A stretch of DNA of 39,012 nt. Origin: Pseudomonadota bacterium. GTDB lineage: Bacteria > Pseudomonadota > Gammaproteobacteria > Burkholderiales > JABEVD01. The notes under the pieces are model-generated. The model was not told the DNA's origin and searched no databases. It was given only the letters and a program-made list of their open reading frames with translations. Each line of letters opens with the position of its first letter. Position 1 is the first letter of the stretch. Below are positions 1 to 9,246 of the stretch, piece by piece. Made by a program: the position numbers and the translations under genes. The stretch spans positions 1 through 39,012 of the forward strand of contig JAJZTT010000006.1 in NCBI GenBank assembly GCA_021848705.1, read 5' to 3'.

Positions 1-1
1 G

Positions 2-1000
2 GTGGCAGCGGAATCCGGCCGCTTTTCCCTGCTGCCCTCTCCCAGGATCATCCTGAAGGGAGTGACCGTCGGGCAGAATCTGAGGATCGGGAAAATGACC
101 GAAATCCTTTCCCTTTCCGGTTCGAAAGCGATGCCTTCCGTGCTCATGGAGGACGTCGCCCTCGATCAGGATGTCCTTTCGCGGATCCAGGAATGGGGAC
201 GGCAACCTTTCGCCATGAAAATGCAGTTCAGAAACGTCAGCCTTGCCCTGTGGGGAAGGCTTCTGCCGAGTTTCGATGCCTCCATCGATCTTTCGGAGGA
301 TGGCTCCTTCCGGCAGGCATCCATCTCGAGCGCAGGGATGAAGGCGGAGGTCCTTGCCGATGGCAAGGTCGATGTTTCAGCCAAATCCTGGAGCATTCCT
401 TTCGTTTCCGACGCGGTCTGGGACGAAGTGGCCGCGAGCGGGTCCATGGGGAAAGGGGAATTCAGGGTGAACTCGATGTCAGGGAGCGGATTTGGCGGGG
501 AATGGTCCGGGTCCGCAGTGGTTTCCTGGACTTCAGGATGGCGAGCCCATGGCGCGATCAAGGGGAAAAACCTGGAGCTGGACAAGCTCATGCCCAGCTT
601 TTCGGTTGCAAAGACCAGGGGCACGCTCGAGTTCAATGCTGAATTGGCTTCCTCTTCCTCCACTTTTTCAGGTCTTTTCGATTCGCCTGCGGTGAAGGCG
701 AATTTCCTTGTCCGCCATGGTTCCCTGGGTGGGGTCGATTTCGCGCAGGCGATACGTTCCCCTTCTCCGGAAGGGGCGAGGGGTGGCGAGACGAATTTCG
801 ATGTCCTTGCCGGAGTGTTCTCGAGAAGCGGCCAGGATTTCAGGATGGACCGGTTGAGGCTGGAATCTGGCATCCTCAAGGCGGAGGGGAGCGTCGGGAT
901 CCGCGGAGGGGCCTTGAGCGGGCAGGTTTCCGCGGATCTCGATCGGGTGCGTTCAAACCTTACGCTTGGAGGCTCCCTTTCCGATCCGGTCGTCCGATGA
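2..1000 (+). CDS. AsmA-like family protein, C-terminal part (5' end outside window)
   Basis: The frame is open from the left edge of the window, so the true start is probably upstream and this is only the C-terminal 332 residues. The sequence alternates short beta-strand-like stretches with Gly/Ser/Asp turns. It ends in the pattern typical of AsmA-type C-terminal domains: a stretch 'FRMDRLRLESGILKAEGSV' followed by a final 'LGGSLSDPVVR'. AsmA-like proteins are inner-membrane-anchored periplasmic proteins related to lipid-transport bridges and linked to outer-membrane homeostasis. The N-terminal anchor that would confirm this is not in the window. The gene overlaps the convergent downstream gene by 48 bases. 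The family call rests on pattern recognition only; subfamily and function are not assigned. Confidence 0.6.
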   Translation: MAAESGRFSLLPSPRIILKGVTVGQNLRIGKMTEILSLSGSKAMPSVLMEDVALDQDVLSRIQEWGRQPFAMKMQFRNVSLALWGRLLPSFDASIDLSEDGSFRQASISSAGMKAEVLADGKVDVSAKSWSIPFVSDAVWDEVAASGSMGKGEFRVNSMSGSGFGGEWSGSAVVSWTSGWRAHGAIKGKNLELDKLMPSFSVAKTRGTLEFNAELASSSSTFSGLFDSPAVKANFLVRHGSLGGVDFAQAIRSPSPEGARGGETNFDVLAGVFSRSGQDFRMDRLRLESGILKAEGSVGIRGGALSGQVSADLDRVRSNLTLGGSLSDPVVR

Positions 1001-1438
1001 TTTTTCCAGGAAAGTCCTGATCTCGTCGTGAACGGCCTTCTCCTGGGGATCGTGGGAGAAAATGTTCGGGTCGAATGCGTGCGCCAGCATGCCCATCGCA
1101 ATGAAATAGACGAGGCCGATGGCAACGCCGGTCCAGTATCCGGTGAAAAGATCGATGATCGCCGCGATGGTGCCCGATGCGTGGAGCGCCATGGCGGCGC
1201 GCCCGAAATCCCGTGCTGCGAGCGGCATCGAATAATAATGCCCGTATTTTTCCAGCATGACGTTGGCTGCCTCCGAAAGCTTCTTCGAGCGCAGGTCCTT
1301 CTTCTTCGCCTTGAGGCCGGATAGCGGGATGAGGAGCAGGAGCGCGCAAAGGATGAGCGTCATCCAGCACCAGAGCTTGGAGAAATAGATCGCGCCCAGC
1401 GAGATGGCGCCGATCAGGATGGAAATGGCAAAAATCAT
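953..1438 (-). CDS. Small membrane protein of unknown function
   Basis: A 161-residue protein with hydrophobic segments at about residues 1-19 and 23-42, a charged middle (KAKKKDLRSKK, about 44-54) and a long hydrophobic stretch at about 88-118 that could hold one or two more membrane passes. The C-terminal tail is charged and soluble. The ATG is preceded by GGGGA at a usable distance, which supports this start. The gene is convergent with the AsmA-like gene and their 3' ends overlap, an arrangement that leaves no room for a terminator between them. I do not recognise the family. It is most likely an inner-membrane protein, and nothing nearby indicates its job. Confidence 0.6.
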   Translation of the reverse strand: MIFAISILIGAISLGAIYFSKLWCWMTLILCALLLLIPLSGLKAKKKDLRSKKLSEAANVMLEKYGHYYSMPLAARDFGRAAMALHASGTIAAIIDLFTGYWTGVAIGLVYFIAMGMLAHAFDPNIFSHDPQEKAVHDEIRTFLEKSSDDRIGKGASKRKV

Positions 1439-1529
1439 GGGCAGTTCCCCGAAAAATGCCGAAGACTATGCCAGAGGCGGGATTTTGCGTCAAACCGCTT
1501 CGTGGCTCGAATATTCGAAAGGACAGGAA

Positions 1530-1958
1530 ATGATGAGGAAATTCGCGTTTCTTGCATTGCTTGCACCCGGTCCCCTATACGCGCAGTATCCTCTTCCGGG
1601 GCAATGGGAAATCACCATGGAGTCGCGGGTTCCCCAGGCGGGAGGATGGAAGCCTGAACCTTTCACCATGAGCCAGTGCATCAGTACGGCCGATGCTGCC
1701 GACCCGTCCAGGCTGATCGAGGGGATCGCCGTTCCTGGCGCAACGGGATGCAGCTATACGGAAAGGGATTATTCGGGAAGCACTTTCCGCTTTGCCCTGA
1801 CATGCAGCGGAAGCTACGATCTGAAGGCGAGTGGCGAAGTGAATTTCGGTGCATCGAGCTTCGAGGGCAACATCGATGCCACCGGCAACATTGCCGGGCA
1901 GTCCACCACCTTCACCAACCGCGTTTCGGCGAAAAGGACAGGAGAGTGCGGGGATTAG
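1530..1958 (+). CDS. DUF3617 family secreted protein
   Basis: A 142-residue protein with a short Sec signal peptide (MMRKFAFLALLAPGPLYA, then Q). The mature part matches the DUF3617 pattern as I know it: 'GQWEITMES' near the start, then a cysteine in 'MSQCIS', a second in 'ATGCSY', a third in 'LTCSGS' and a last one in 'TGECGD'. The cysteines probably form disulfides in the periplasm. The frame is open further upstream to 1404, but AGGA lies six bases before the ATG at 1530 and the signal peptide begins there, so I place the start at 1530. DUF3617 proteins are common in proteobacteria and have no established function. It stands alone here. Confidence 0.72.
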   Translation: MMRKFAFLALLAPGPLYAQYPLPGQWEITMESRVPQAGGWKPEPFTMSQCISTADAADPSRLIEGIAVPGATGCSYTERDYSGSTFRFALTCSGSYDLKASGEVNFGASSFEGNIDATGNIAGQSTTFTNRVSAKRTGECGD

Positions 1959-2111
1959 CAGGTTGCTGACAATCGGGATCGAATGGGACGAGATGCAGGA
2001 TTTTGGGGGTTTGTATGGGTAATTGCTCGAATTCCATGCGGTTTTCCCGTTTTTCCGGTTCGTTTGATGCGACCGGGTGATTCATTGCCGGGGCGGGGTG
2101 ATTGCCCCTGT

Positions 2112-2558
2112 TCATTCCTCATTCAGCAGGCGCATCACGATCATCTGCGACCTCGAAAACCCATGCCGGGAATAAAAGCGCATCGCATCGTGGTTGTCTG
2201 AATCGGTGAGCAGCGTGATGCGGGAGCAGCCCGAACTCCTTGCCTTATCGATCGCAGCCTTCAGAAGTTGCGAGCCGATTCCGCGTCCTCGTGCCCCGGG
2301 TCGGACAACCATGTCTTCCAGGATCGCGACCCGCCCGCCTCTTGCCGTGCTCACCGTGTAGAGCAGGTTCACCATGCCGGCAACTCCGCTTTTCTCGCGG
2401 AAAACCAGTATCGTTCCCGAATCCGGATTTTCGATGATGAAGCTGAGGCTCGCCGCCTGCCTTTGCGGATCTGGAAAGAATTCTGTTTCCTGGGAAAAGA
2501 GGATTTCGAGCAGTCCGGCGAGTTCGGGAATGTCGCAGGGTTTCGCGATTTCAATCAC
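2112..2558 (-). CDS. GNAT family N-acetyltransferase
   Basis: A 148-residue protein that would move an acetyl group from acetyl-CoA to an unknown amine. The acetyl-CoA pyrophosphate-binding motif A is clear: 'VVRPGARGRGIGSQLL' at about residues 86-101, with the R-G-x-G-I/G core. The final strand and helix 'DNHDAMRFYSRHGF' is typical of motif B. The start codon is GTG, preceded by AGGAG five bases upstream, so the non-ATG start is well supported. The length is normal for a single-domain GNAT. The substrate cannot be read from sequence. It is a single gene between short intergenic regions. Confidence 0.85.
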   Translation of the reverse strand: MIEIAKPCDIPELAGLLEILFSQETEFFPDPQRQAASLSFIIENPDSGTILVFREKSGVAGMVNLLYTVSTARGGRVAILEDMVVRPGARGRGIGSQLLKAAIDKARSSGCSRITLLTDSDNHDAMRFYSRHGFSRSQMIVMRLLNEE

Positions 2559-2943
2559 AGCGGCTCCTGGATATCCGGGCCGAAAATTGGCGCAAAGCCA
2601 TGCCTTTTATCATGCCGTGGCATGACGCCTGTGGAAAAGGAATGCTCTATGGAAAATGGAATGGTGATTTCACTTTCTTTCGAAATGACAATAATCTTTT
2701 CTCACGATGGATGCCAGTTTCCCGGCTTGCCAAGGGAGAGCGCTCGATTCCTTTTTACACTGGTTCCAAAGGGTATGAAATACCTTCACTTGTGAAACGG
2801 GAATAATGTTCAACAAGGGCTGCGAATGGTTTATTATCACCCTTTTTCAATGCTTTTAAAACGACAAGCTCCGAACGATCGGTGCGGAGGGGCCATGCCG
2901 GTTCTTTGTCACCAGTCAGTTCGGCGATCCGACCGGGCCAGTG
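2559..2943. other. Intergenic stretch without a convincing gene
   Basis: About 385 bases between the GNAT gene and the diguanylate cyclase gene, which are transcribed away from each other. Base composition is lower in GC than the flanks. The only thing I notice is a short open frame on the minus strand near 2758-2875 whose residues 'LKALKKGDNKPFAALVEHY' look protein-like and weakly recall the C-terminal tail of Fic-family proteins. It has no convincing ribosome-binding site and could be a decayed remnant or chance. The stretch should also hold the promoters of the two divergent genes, but I see no consensus pair I would defend. Confidence 0.3.
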
Positions 2944-4587
2944 ATGTTCAGGAGTGTTTTTCTGCTGTTCCTGCTGATGTTTTTCGTTTCCGCCCATGGA
3001 TCGGAGGAGGGATGCCGGCTGCACGGAAGATTCTACCTGGCCCAGGACGATGCATTTCCATCCGCGTCCGATCTTCCCGGGTGGTTATCCACCCTTAAAC
3101 CTGTCCGCCATGTCGATCTCACCGGCGGAAATTACTGGTATTTCGCCGGATTCGAAAATGAAGGCAAGGAGCAGAACTGGGTTCTGGAGCCGGACGACAG
3201 GCTGATCAACAAGGTCGATGTCCGGATCTATTCCCGGGATGGGGGGATTGAGCAGTTTTCCACTGGATACCAGGCCCATCACCAGTTCATGCTGCATTAC
3301 GGGAAGCGCGTCTTCATCCCGGCCGGGGCGAAGGTGGGCGTGCTGGTGCATTTTTCCAGTCCCTATTATGCCTCCATGCCGGTCCCCTTGCTGTATCCCG
3401 AAAGGATCTATGCCAGGCGGGTGTTCAAAGACAACGTGCTGATCCTCGCTGCCTTCGGCGCGCTGTTGACCCTTTCCCTGTACAACCTGTTCATCTTCCT
3501 GATCACGAAGGAAATTTCGCTGGTTTATTACGCATCCTACCTGATCAGCTATTTCCTGGGATGGGCCTTCACGCTCGGACTTCCCGCCTCCCTTTTCGGA
3601 TGGCGGGACCTGCATTTCCATTACATCTGGTTTTTCCTGCTTCCAGTGCTCAACACCCTTTTCTATCTGGATTTTCTGAAGCTGAAGCAGCATTTTCCGA
3701 AACTGGCGAAGATCAGCAGGATCAATTTGATCCTGCCAATTCTGCTGCTCCCGAGCTGCTTTTTCGATCTTTCCCATGCCCATCTCTTCGCGACTGCCGT
3801 GATCAGCATCTGGCTCGTCATAGCGCTCGTCAGCGGAATTGCCGTCATGTCCAGGGGATTTCATCCTGCTCGCTATTTCGTGCTGGCGTTCCTCGCCATT
3901 CTCGTCCCCGGTTCGATCATCCTTCCCGCCAACTGGGGGCTCGTTCCCGAACTGGTGAGAAATTCCGAACTCATCACCCTGCTCGGAGGAACCCTGGACG
4001 GAATCCTGCTCGCCTTCGCGGTGGCAGACAAAATCAGGGAACTCTCCAGGGAGAAGGACCAGGCGCTGCAGCGCCTGGGCAAGATGCTCGCGCTAACCCG
4101 CACCGATCACCTGACCGGGATCTCGAACAGGCATGCCTTCGATCAGAGCCTGTCGCAGAATTTCTGCGAAGAAGGGAACTGCATCGACCAGTTGACCCTG
4201 TTTCTCATCGATCTCGACGGCCTGAAGCGGGTCAATGACTGCTACGGACATGTGAAAGGGGACGAACTGCTGAAATTGTTCGCCTCCTCCCTCGCAGCAC
4301 TCGAATCGGATTCCCTCGCCGCCTTCCGGCTCGGCGGGGACGAATTCACGCTGCTCGTCAGAAGGGAAAAAGCGCCCGCAGTCGTCGAGGCGCTGGCGAG
4401 GATCGAGCGGGATATCCGCGAGTCCGGATTTCCGGATACCGGCATCAGTTATGGAATTTCGCACGCATCCGAAAGCGGATCGGCGGAGGAGATGCTCGTC
4501 GCCGCAGACAGCAGGATGTACCAGAACAAGGTTTCCAGGCGGCAGGCCAGGGAATCGGGCTGGATTCCGGCGAGGGATATCGCGTAG
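2944..4587 (+). CDS. Diguanylate cyclase with 7TMR-DISM sensor module
   Basis: A 547-residue membrane protein predicted to make cyclic di-GMP from two GTP. Order of parts: signal peptide (about 1-20), a periplasmic beta-rich domain of the 7TMR-DISM extracellular type (about 25-155), a block of about seven hydrophobic segments (about 165-360), a short linker helix, and a GGDEF domain opening with 'TDHLTGISNRHAFD' and carrying the catalytic 'RLGGDEF' near residues 462-468. Both metal and GTP-binding signatures are intact, so it should be active. The RxxD inhibitory site that normally lies five residues before GGDEF is absent (S-D-S-L there). I chose ATG 2944 over the adjacent GTG at 2941; neither has a strong ribosome-binding site. 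The signal sensed is unknown. Confidence 0.88.
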   Translation: MFRSVFLLFLLMFFVSAHGSEEGCRLHGRFYLAQDDAFPSASDLPGWLSTLKPVRHVDLTGGNYWYFAGFENEGKEQNWVLEPDDRLINKVDVRIYSRDGGIEQFSTGYQAHHQFMLHYGKRVFIPAGAKVGVLVHFSSPYYASMPVPLLYPERIYARRVFKDNVLILAAFGALLTLSLYNLFIFLITKEISLVYYASYLISYFLGWAFTLGLPASLFGWRDLHFHYIWFFLLPVLNTLFYLDFLKLKQHFPKLAKISRINLILPILLLPSCFFDLSHAHLFATAVISIWLVIALVSGIAVMSRGFHPARYFVLAFLAILVPGSIILPANWGLVPELVRNSELITLLGGTLDGILLAFAVADKIRELSREKDQALQRLGKMLALTRTDHLTGISNRHAFDQSLSQNFCEEGNCIDQLTLFLIDLDGLKRVNDCYGHVKGDELLKLFASSLAALESDSLAAFRLGGDEFTLLVRREKAPAVVEALARIERDIRESGFPDTGISYGISHASESGSAEEMLVAADSRMYQNKVSRRQARESGWIPARDIA

Positions 4588-4638
4588 CAGGCGTTTCCCG
4601 CGCCGGTCCACGCGAATTTCCAGGTGGAAATGCGAAAT

Positions 4639-4667
4639 TTTCCGCATGTGCGTTTTGGACTTATAAT
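4639..4667 (+). promoter_or_regulatory. Probable sigma-70 promoter for the helicase gene
   Basis: TTTCCG at 4639-4644 and a perfect TATAAT at 4662-4667 are 17 bases apart. The predicted transcript would begin about 17 bases before the ATG at 4691, giving a very short leader. Confidence 0.45.
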
Positions 4668-4690
4668 TCCGCTTTTCCGGAAAAAACGCA

Positions 4691-6628
4691 ATGTCGCTCC
4701 CCTCTTTTTCTGAATTGGAATCCATGTTCGCGGAAGGGGGGCGTCTGTCGAGGGAGATCCCGGGATTCAGGGCGAGACCGCAGCAGATCGAAATGGCCGG
4801 GGCGATCCTGGATGCGATCGAAGGTTGCCGCGTGCTGGTGGTCGAAGCGGGTACGGGAACCGGAAAAACCTTCGCATATCTCGTCCCGGCTCTCCTTTCC
4901 GGAGGAAAAATCATCGTTTCGACCGGGACCAAGACCCTGCAGGACCAGCTCTACACCCGCGACGTTCCGGTCATGCTGAAGGCGCTCGGGGTGCATCTCG
5001 AAACCGCACTGCTGAAAGGGCGGGCGAACTATGTCTGTCATTACCATCTGGAACGGACTTCGAAGGACGGATGGCTTTCCTCCCGCGAGGATGTGGGTTA
5101 TCTCGCGCTGATCCGGCGATTCGCAAGGAATACCAAAAGCGGGGACAGGGCGGAACTCACCGAGGTGCCGGAGGACGCATCCATCTGGCCCTTGGTGACT
5201 TCGACCCGGGACAATTGCCTGGGCTCCGACTGTCCGAACCACAAGGAATGCTTCGTGATGGAGGCGAGGAAGGCCGCCATGCGTGCGGATCTGGTGGTGG
5301 TCAACCACCATCTCTTTTTCGCAGACGTGATGCTGAAGGACGAAGGCGTGGCCGAATTGCTGCCGGCCTGCAATACGGTGATTTTCGACGAGGCGCACCA
5401 GATTCCGGAGGTCGCGAGCCTGTTTCTCGGGGAATCGCTGGGAAGCAACCAGCTGATCGAACTCGCAAGGGATGGAAAAATCGAGGCGCAGATCGCGGCG
5501 AGGGATTTCACGAAGCTGCCCGAAGCTGCGGAGCATTTCGAAAAAAGCGTAAGGGATCTCAGGCTTACTCTGCTGGAAGCGGATTCCAGGCTTCCATTTT
5601 CTGCGCTCGAGCAGGACTTCTTCGCAGCCTACGACATGATGCAGAAGAAACTCGCCGAGTATTCCGATCTTCTCGAACTGCAGGCACAAAGGAGCGAAGG
5701 ACTCGGGAACTGCAGGGACCGTGCGGCCGAATTCTCGAAGCGGCTTTCGAACTGGAAGGAAGAGGAATCCGACGATTATATCCGCTGGGTGGAGATTTTC
5801 AGCCAGGCCATGCAGCTCAATTCCACCCCGCTTTCGATTGCGGAAACGTTTTCGAACCAGATCGCGCAGCGCCCCAGATCCTGGATTTTTACTTCCGCAA
5901 CGCTTGCGGTGGGCGGAGATTTTGCCCATTATCTGGCGCAGATGGGGCTCTCCGGTGCGGGCACCTTGTGTCTCGACAGTCCATTCGACTATCAGGGGCA
6001 GGCGCTGCTTTATGTTCCGGAAAGGATGCCGGACCCCAACAGCCGGGATTATACGAGGGCGGTGATCGATGCCGCGCTGCCGGTGATCAGGGCGAGCGGC
6101 GGCCGGGCTTTCCTGCTTTTCACCAGTCTCAAGGCGATGCGCTATGCGCACAGCCTGCTGAAGGAGGATTTCGCAAGGGAAAATCTCGATTTTCCCATCC
6201 TGCTGCAGGGGGAGGGAGCGAAAAACGCCATGCTGGAAAAATTCAGGAACCTCGGGAATGCGGTCTTGCTCGGCAGCCAGTCCTTCTGGGAAGGAGTGGA
6301 TGTGCGGGGAGATGCGCTTTCGCTCGTCGTGATCGACAGGCTGCCCTTTGCGCCTCCGGACGATCCGGTATTGTCCGCGCGTCTCGAAAAGATCAACCGG
6401 GCAGGGGGAAGCGCCTTCATGGAATACCAGTTGCCGCATGCGGTGCTGACATTGAAGCAGGGGGCCGGCCGCCTCATCCGTAGCGAGGAGGATCGCGGCG
6501 TACTGATGATCTGCGATCCCAGGATCATTTCGAAGTCCTACGGAAAAAGGATCTGGCGCAGCCTTCCTCCGATGCGACGCAGCCGCAGGCTCGAAGAGGC
6601 GATCGCATTTTTTGAAACCGGCTCGTGA
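4691..6628 (+). CDS. yoaA: ATP-dependent DNA helicase of the DinG/YoaA family
   Basis: A 645-residue superfamily 2, XPD-like 5'-3' DNA helicase. Walker A 'EAGTGTGKTF' lies near residues 52-61 and the DEAH box 'VIFDEAHQI' near 230-238. Four cysteines suited to the family's [4Fe-4S] cluster lie between them: Cys near 116 in 'NYVCHYHL', then three in 'CLGSDCPNHKECF' about 60 residues later. C-terminal helicase motifs include 'GSQSFWEGVDVRG' and 'QGAGRLIRSEEDRG'. In E. coli YoaA works with the polymerase III chi subunit in repair of stalled forks. YoaA rather than DinG is chosen on length and overall feel, so the symbol is less certain than the family. The frame is complete. Confidence 0.9.
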   Translation: MSLPSFSELESMFAEGGRLSREIPGFRARPQQIEMAGAILDAIEGCRVLVVEAGTGTGKTFAYLVPALLSGGKIIVSTGTKTLQDQLYTRDVPVMLKALGVHLETALLKGRANYVCHYHLERTSKDGWLSSREDVGYLALIRRFARNTKSGDRAELTEVPEDASIWPLVTSTRDNCLGSDCPNHKECFVMEARKAAMRADLVVVNHHLFFADVMLKDEGVAELLPACNTVIFDEAHQIPEVASLFLGESLGSNQLIELARDGKIEAQIAARDFTKLPEAAEHFEKSVRDLRLTLLEADSRLPFSALEQDFFAAYDMMQKKLAEYSDLLELQAQRSEGLGNCRDRAAEFSKRLSNWKEEESDDYIRWVEIFSQAMQLNSTPLSIAETFSNQIAQRPRSWIFTSATLAVGGDFAHYLAQMGLSGAGTLCLDSPFDYQGQALLYVPERMPDPNSRDYTRAVIDAALPVIRASGGRAFLLFTSLKAMRYAHSLLKEDFARENLDFPILLQGEGAKNAMLEKFRNLGNAVLLGSQSFWEGVDVRGDALSLVVIDRLPFAPPDDPVLSARLEKINRAGGSAFMEYQLPHAVLTLKQGAGRLIRSEEDRGVLMICDPRIISKSYGKRIWRSLPPMRRSRRLEEAIAFFETGS

Positions 6629-6701
6629 AAAATTTCATCTTGTATCTGGAATGATTCAAGTCCATCATGACATGAATGTACCGATCCGGACGGGAGATGA
6701 A

Positions 6702-7109
6702 ATGTCGTTTATCGATTGGAGCCCTGATTTTTCAGTCAACCACGACGACCTGGACAATGAGCACCGGGAATTCATTGATGCGGTCAACAGGCTTCGCACC
6801 GGCCTTTTCGAGCATCGGCCGAAGGAGTCGATTCATGATCTCTTCGAATTTCTGACCCTTTACGCGCGCAAGCATTTCGAGGATGAAGAGAACCTGATGC
6901 AGGAAATCGGCTATCCGGGTTACGAGCAACACAAGGCCGCGCACGAAGAACTGCTGAAGGCGATCGAAGCGCATGAACTTCATTTCAGGGAAGGAAGATC
7001 GCGGGAATCGGCTGAACTCCTCACCTTCCTGCTGAAATCATGGCTGGTCGACCATATCCTCGGAATGGACAGGCAATACGGATACCTGCTCGGTCACGAC
7101 GCTTCCTGA
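6702..7109 (+). CDS. Bacteriohemerythrin
   Basis: A 135-residue cytoplasmic oxygen-binding protein with a non-heme di-iron centre. The expected ligands are visible in order: His in 'VNHDDLDNEH' with a second His at its end, 'HFEDEENLM' (HxxxE), 'YEQHKAAH', and 'HILGMD' (HxxxD) near the C terminus. The open frame extends upstream to 6612, overlapping the helicase gene. Only the ATG at 6702 has a good ribosome-binding site (GGGAG five bases ahead), and it begins directly with the conserved 'FIDWSPDFSV' opening, so I start there. Family members store or sense O2 or buffer iron. In a sulfur oxidiser living near oxic-anoxic boundaries an O2 role is plausible but inferred. Confidence 0.9.
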   Translation: MSFIDWSPDFSVNHDDLDNEHREFIDAVNRLRTGLFEHRPKESIHDLFEFLTLYARKHFEDEENLMQEIGYPGYEQHKAAHEELLKAIEAHELHFREGRSRESAELLTFLLKSWLVDHILGMDRQYGYLLGHDAS

Positions 7110-7286
7110 TCAGGGGATGTTCTCGGTGAAAACGGCTTCGAGCGGTTCTTCCCGGTTTTTGGTCTGGATGGAAATGGTGATGAGGTGGTTTTCGCTCCTG
7201 TCGAAGCGGAGCAGTTCGCTGTAGTCGGTGGAATTGCGGATCTGCCGGAGGATCTTTTTTCCATCGTGCCGCCGGGATTCCCCACT
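7110..7286 (-). pseudogene. Possible short gene with a one-base frameshift in an A6 run
   Basis: On the minus strand an ATG at 7286 opens a frame that reads MEK and then turns into low-quality sequence. Shifting by one base inside the run of six A directly after the ATG gives a protein-like frame of about 51 residues ending at 7110, immediately after the hemerythrin stop. Its tail, 'DRSENHLITISIQTKNREEP', looks like real coding sequence with the same codon bias as neighbours. The simplest readings are a sequencing or assembly error in the homopolymer, or a recently broken gene. I do not recognise the product. The remaining 7287-7440 stretch shows no other gene. Confidence 0.3.
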
Positions 7287-7440
7287 TCCGCACGGACGAT
7301 CGCATTGTCGATGCCATTTCGGCTTTCCGCGTGGCAAAGGCCGCCGACAAGGAACCGCATTCCTGCGGCGCGAGAATCGCGTGAAAAGAAAAGCCGATGT
7401 CATGTTACCATGTCCGGTCGAAAATCATGGAGATCAGGAA

Positions 7441-7890
7441 ATGAAAAAATGGCTGCCGATCCTGCTGGCAATGGTCGTCCATTCGGCCCACGCAAAATGG
7501 GAAAATTATTTCCCGGCAAGGCTTTCCGACGGCATTTCGATCGCATCGCACGCCGGGCACAGCGGTTTCCACGTGTTCAGGGAAGACTACGCATTCAGCA
7601 CGCAACTCGTCTATTCAGGGGAAATCAGGCCGATTTCGGTCGCCGGAAACCAGGTGTTGAGCAATTTTCTCGGCGTGGACCGGGATGATCCGATTTTTAC
7701 CGTGAAGTATCAGAACGAGGTGAAGCTGATCGAGGACGGAAAGGAGTACTGGATGCCGGTCTCCTATTCCGTCGTCGAGGCGCTCCAAAAAGTGAAAAAG
7801 GGCGGGAAAATCACCGCCTTCGAGAGATTGATCGGGGTTTCCGGCGGGCAGTGGATTTTCCTGCTGGACGGTTTCGAAGCGGCTCCCTAA
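7441..7890 (+). CDS. Exported protein of unknown function
   Basis: A 149-residue protein with a clear Sec signal peptide ([18 protein letters not shown], cleavage expected before KWENYF). The mature part of about 130 residues contains no cysteine and shows alternating strands: '[16 protein letters not shown]', '[19 protein letters not shown]', '[19 protein letters not shown]'. This suggests a small beta-rich periplasmic protein. The frame is open upstream to 7228, but the signal peptide and an AGGA just ahead of the ATG fix the start at 7441. It converges on rimO with a four-base overlap. I do not recognise a family, and no neighbour hints at its role. Confidence 0.65.
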   Translation: MKKWLPILLAMVVHSAHAKWENYFPARLSDGISIASHAGHSGFHVFREDYAFSTQLVYSGEIRPISVAGNQVLSNFLGVDRDDPIFTVKYQNEVKLIEDGKEYWMPVSYSVVEALQKVKKGGKITAFERLIGVSGGQWIFLLDGFEAAP

Positions 7891-9200
7891 ACCAGCTCTC
7901 CCCAGAGGTCGTGCTCGTCCGAATCCACGATCGTGACCTCTGCGAATTCCCCCACGGAAAGATCCGATCCGCCCTCGATGTAGACCAGGCCGTCGATTTC
8001 CGGGGCATCATAGCGGCTTCTCGCCACGGCCCCTTCCTCGTCGACTTCCTCGACCAGCACTTGCAGGGTCCGGCCGATTTTTCCAGCGAGCTTCCTTTCG
8101 CTGATTTCGGCCTGGAGGGCCATGAGGCGGGAAACCCGCTCCTCCTTCACTTCCTCCGGCACCGGATCTGGCAGCGCGTTCGCCGCCGCGCCTTCCACCG
8201 GGGAATAGGGAAAGCATCCCACCCTGTCCAGCTCGGCTTCTTCGAGGAAATCGAGGAGTTCCTGGAATTCGGCTTCGGTCTCTCCGGGAAAACCCGCGAT
8301 GAAGGTGCTGCGGATGGAAATGTCCGGGCAGGTTTCGCGCCAGGCGCGGATCCTCTCCAGCGTGTTTTCGCTGTTTCCGGGGCGCTTCATCAGTTTCAGG
8401 ATCCTGGGGTTTGCATGCTGGAACGGGATGTCGAGATAGGGAAGGATCGCTCCTTCGGCCATCAGCGGGATCAATTCGTCCACATGAGGGTAGGGATAGA
8501 CGTAATGCAGGCGAACCCAGGCGCCCAGGCCGCCGAGCTCCCTGGCGAGTTCGGTCATCCGGGTCTTCACCGGCCTGCCATCCCGGAATCCGGTGCGGTA
8601 TTTCAGGTCCACCCCGTAGGCGCTGGTATCCTGGGAAATGACCAGGAGTTCCTTCACTCCGGATTTCACCAGCGCTTCGGCCTCCTTCAACACTTCCCCG
8701 ATGGGGCGGCTTTGCAGGTCTCCCCGCAAGGACGGGATGATGCAGAAAGTGCAGCGGTGGTTGCAGCCTTCCGAGATCTTGAGGTAGGCGTAATGCCTCG
8801 GCGTGAGGCGGATTCCCTGGGGGGGGATGAGGTCGAGATAAGGGTCGTGCGGCTTCGGGAGGTGGGCATGGACGGCCTCCATGACTTCTTCCAGCGCATG
8901 CGGTCCGGTCACTGCGAGCACATTGGGATGGGCCTCCCTCACCATTTCGCCGCGCGCGCCGAGGCATCCGGTCACGATCACGCGTCCGTTCTCGTTCATG
9001 GCCTCGCCGATCGCCTCCAGCGACTCGTCGACCGCGCTGTCGATGAATCCGCAGGTGTTGACGAGGACCAGGTCCGCCCCTTCGTAATCCGGGGAAATGG
9101 CATAGCCTTCTGCGCGCAGACGGCTGAGGATATGTTCGGAATCGACGAGCGCCTTGGGGCAGCCCAGAGAAATCATTCCGATGCGCTTGGTGTTCGACAT
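7887..9200 (-). CDS. rimO: Ribosomal protein uS12 methylthiotransferase RimO
   Basis: A 437-residue radical-SAM enzyme that adds a methylthio group to the conserved aspartate of ribosomal protein uS12. The three expected domains are present: an N-terminal UPF0004 domain opening with '[18 protein letters not shown]' and carrying its own cluster cysteines (including 'VNTCGF' and 'VTGCLGARG'), the radical-SAM core with CxxxCxxC in '[18 protein letters not shown]' at about residues 139-156, and a C-terminal TRAM domain. The 'CPKALVDSE' opening and '[12 protein letters not shown]' separate RimO from the tRNA enzyme MiaB. Length is typical. A -10 like TATAAT lies at 9228-9233 on the minus strand, without a convincing -35. 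Confidence 0.95.
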   Translation of the reverse strand: MSNTKRIGMISLGCPKALVDSEHILSRLRAEGYAISPDYEGADLVLVNTCGFIDSAVDESLEAIGEAMNENGRVIVTGCLGARGEMVREAHPNVLAVTGPHALEEVMEAVHAHLPKPHDPYLDLIPPQGIRLTPRHYAYLKISEGCNHRCTFCIIPSLRGDLQSRPIGEVLKEAEALVKSGVKELLVISQDTSAYGVDLKYRTGFRDGRPVKTRMTELARELGGLGAWVRLHYVYPYPHVDELIPLMAEGAILPYLDIPFQHANPRILKLMKRPGNSENTLERIRAWRETCPDISIRSTFIAGFPGETEAEFQELLDFLEEAELDRVGCFPYSPVEGAAANALPDPVPEEVKEERVSRLMALQAEISERKLAGKIGRTLQVLVEEVDEEGAVARSRYDAPEIDGLVYIEGGSDLSVGEFAEVTIVDSDEHDLWGELV

Positions 9201-9246
9201 GATGGGACCTGTGGCTTGAAAGGGCAGATTATACCGTTTCGGCAGG

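Noticed and set aside
2755-2875. Minus-strand residues 'LKALKKGDNKPFAALVEHY' resembling a Fic-protein tail
   Set aside because: Too short, no ribosome-binding site, no Fic catalytic motif nearby. At most an old remnant, noted in the intergenic entry.
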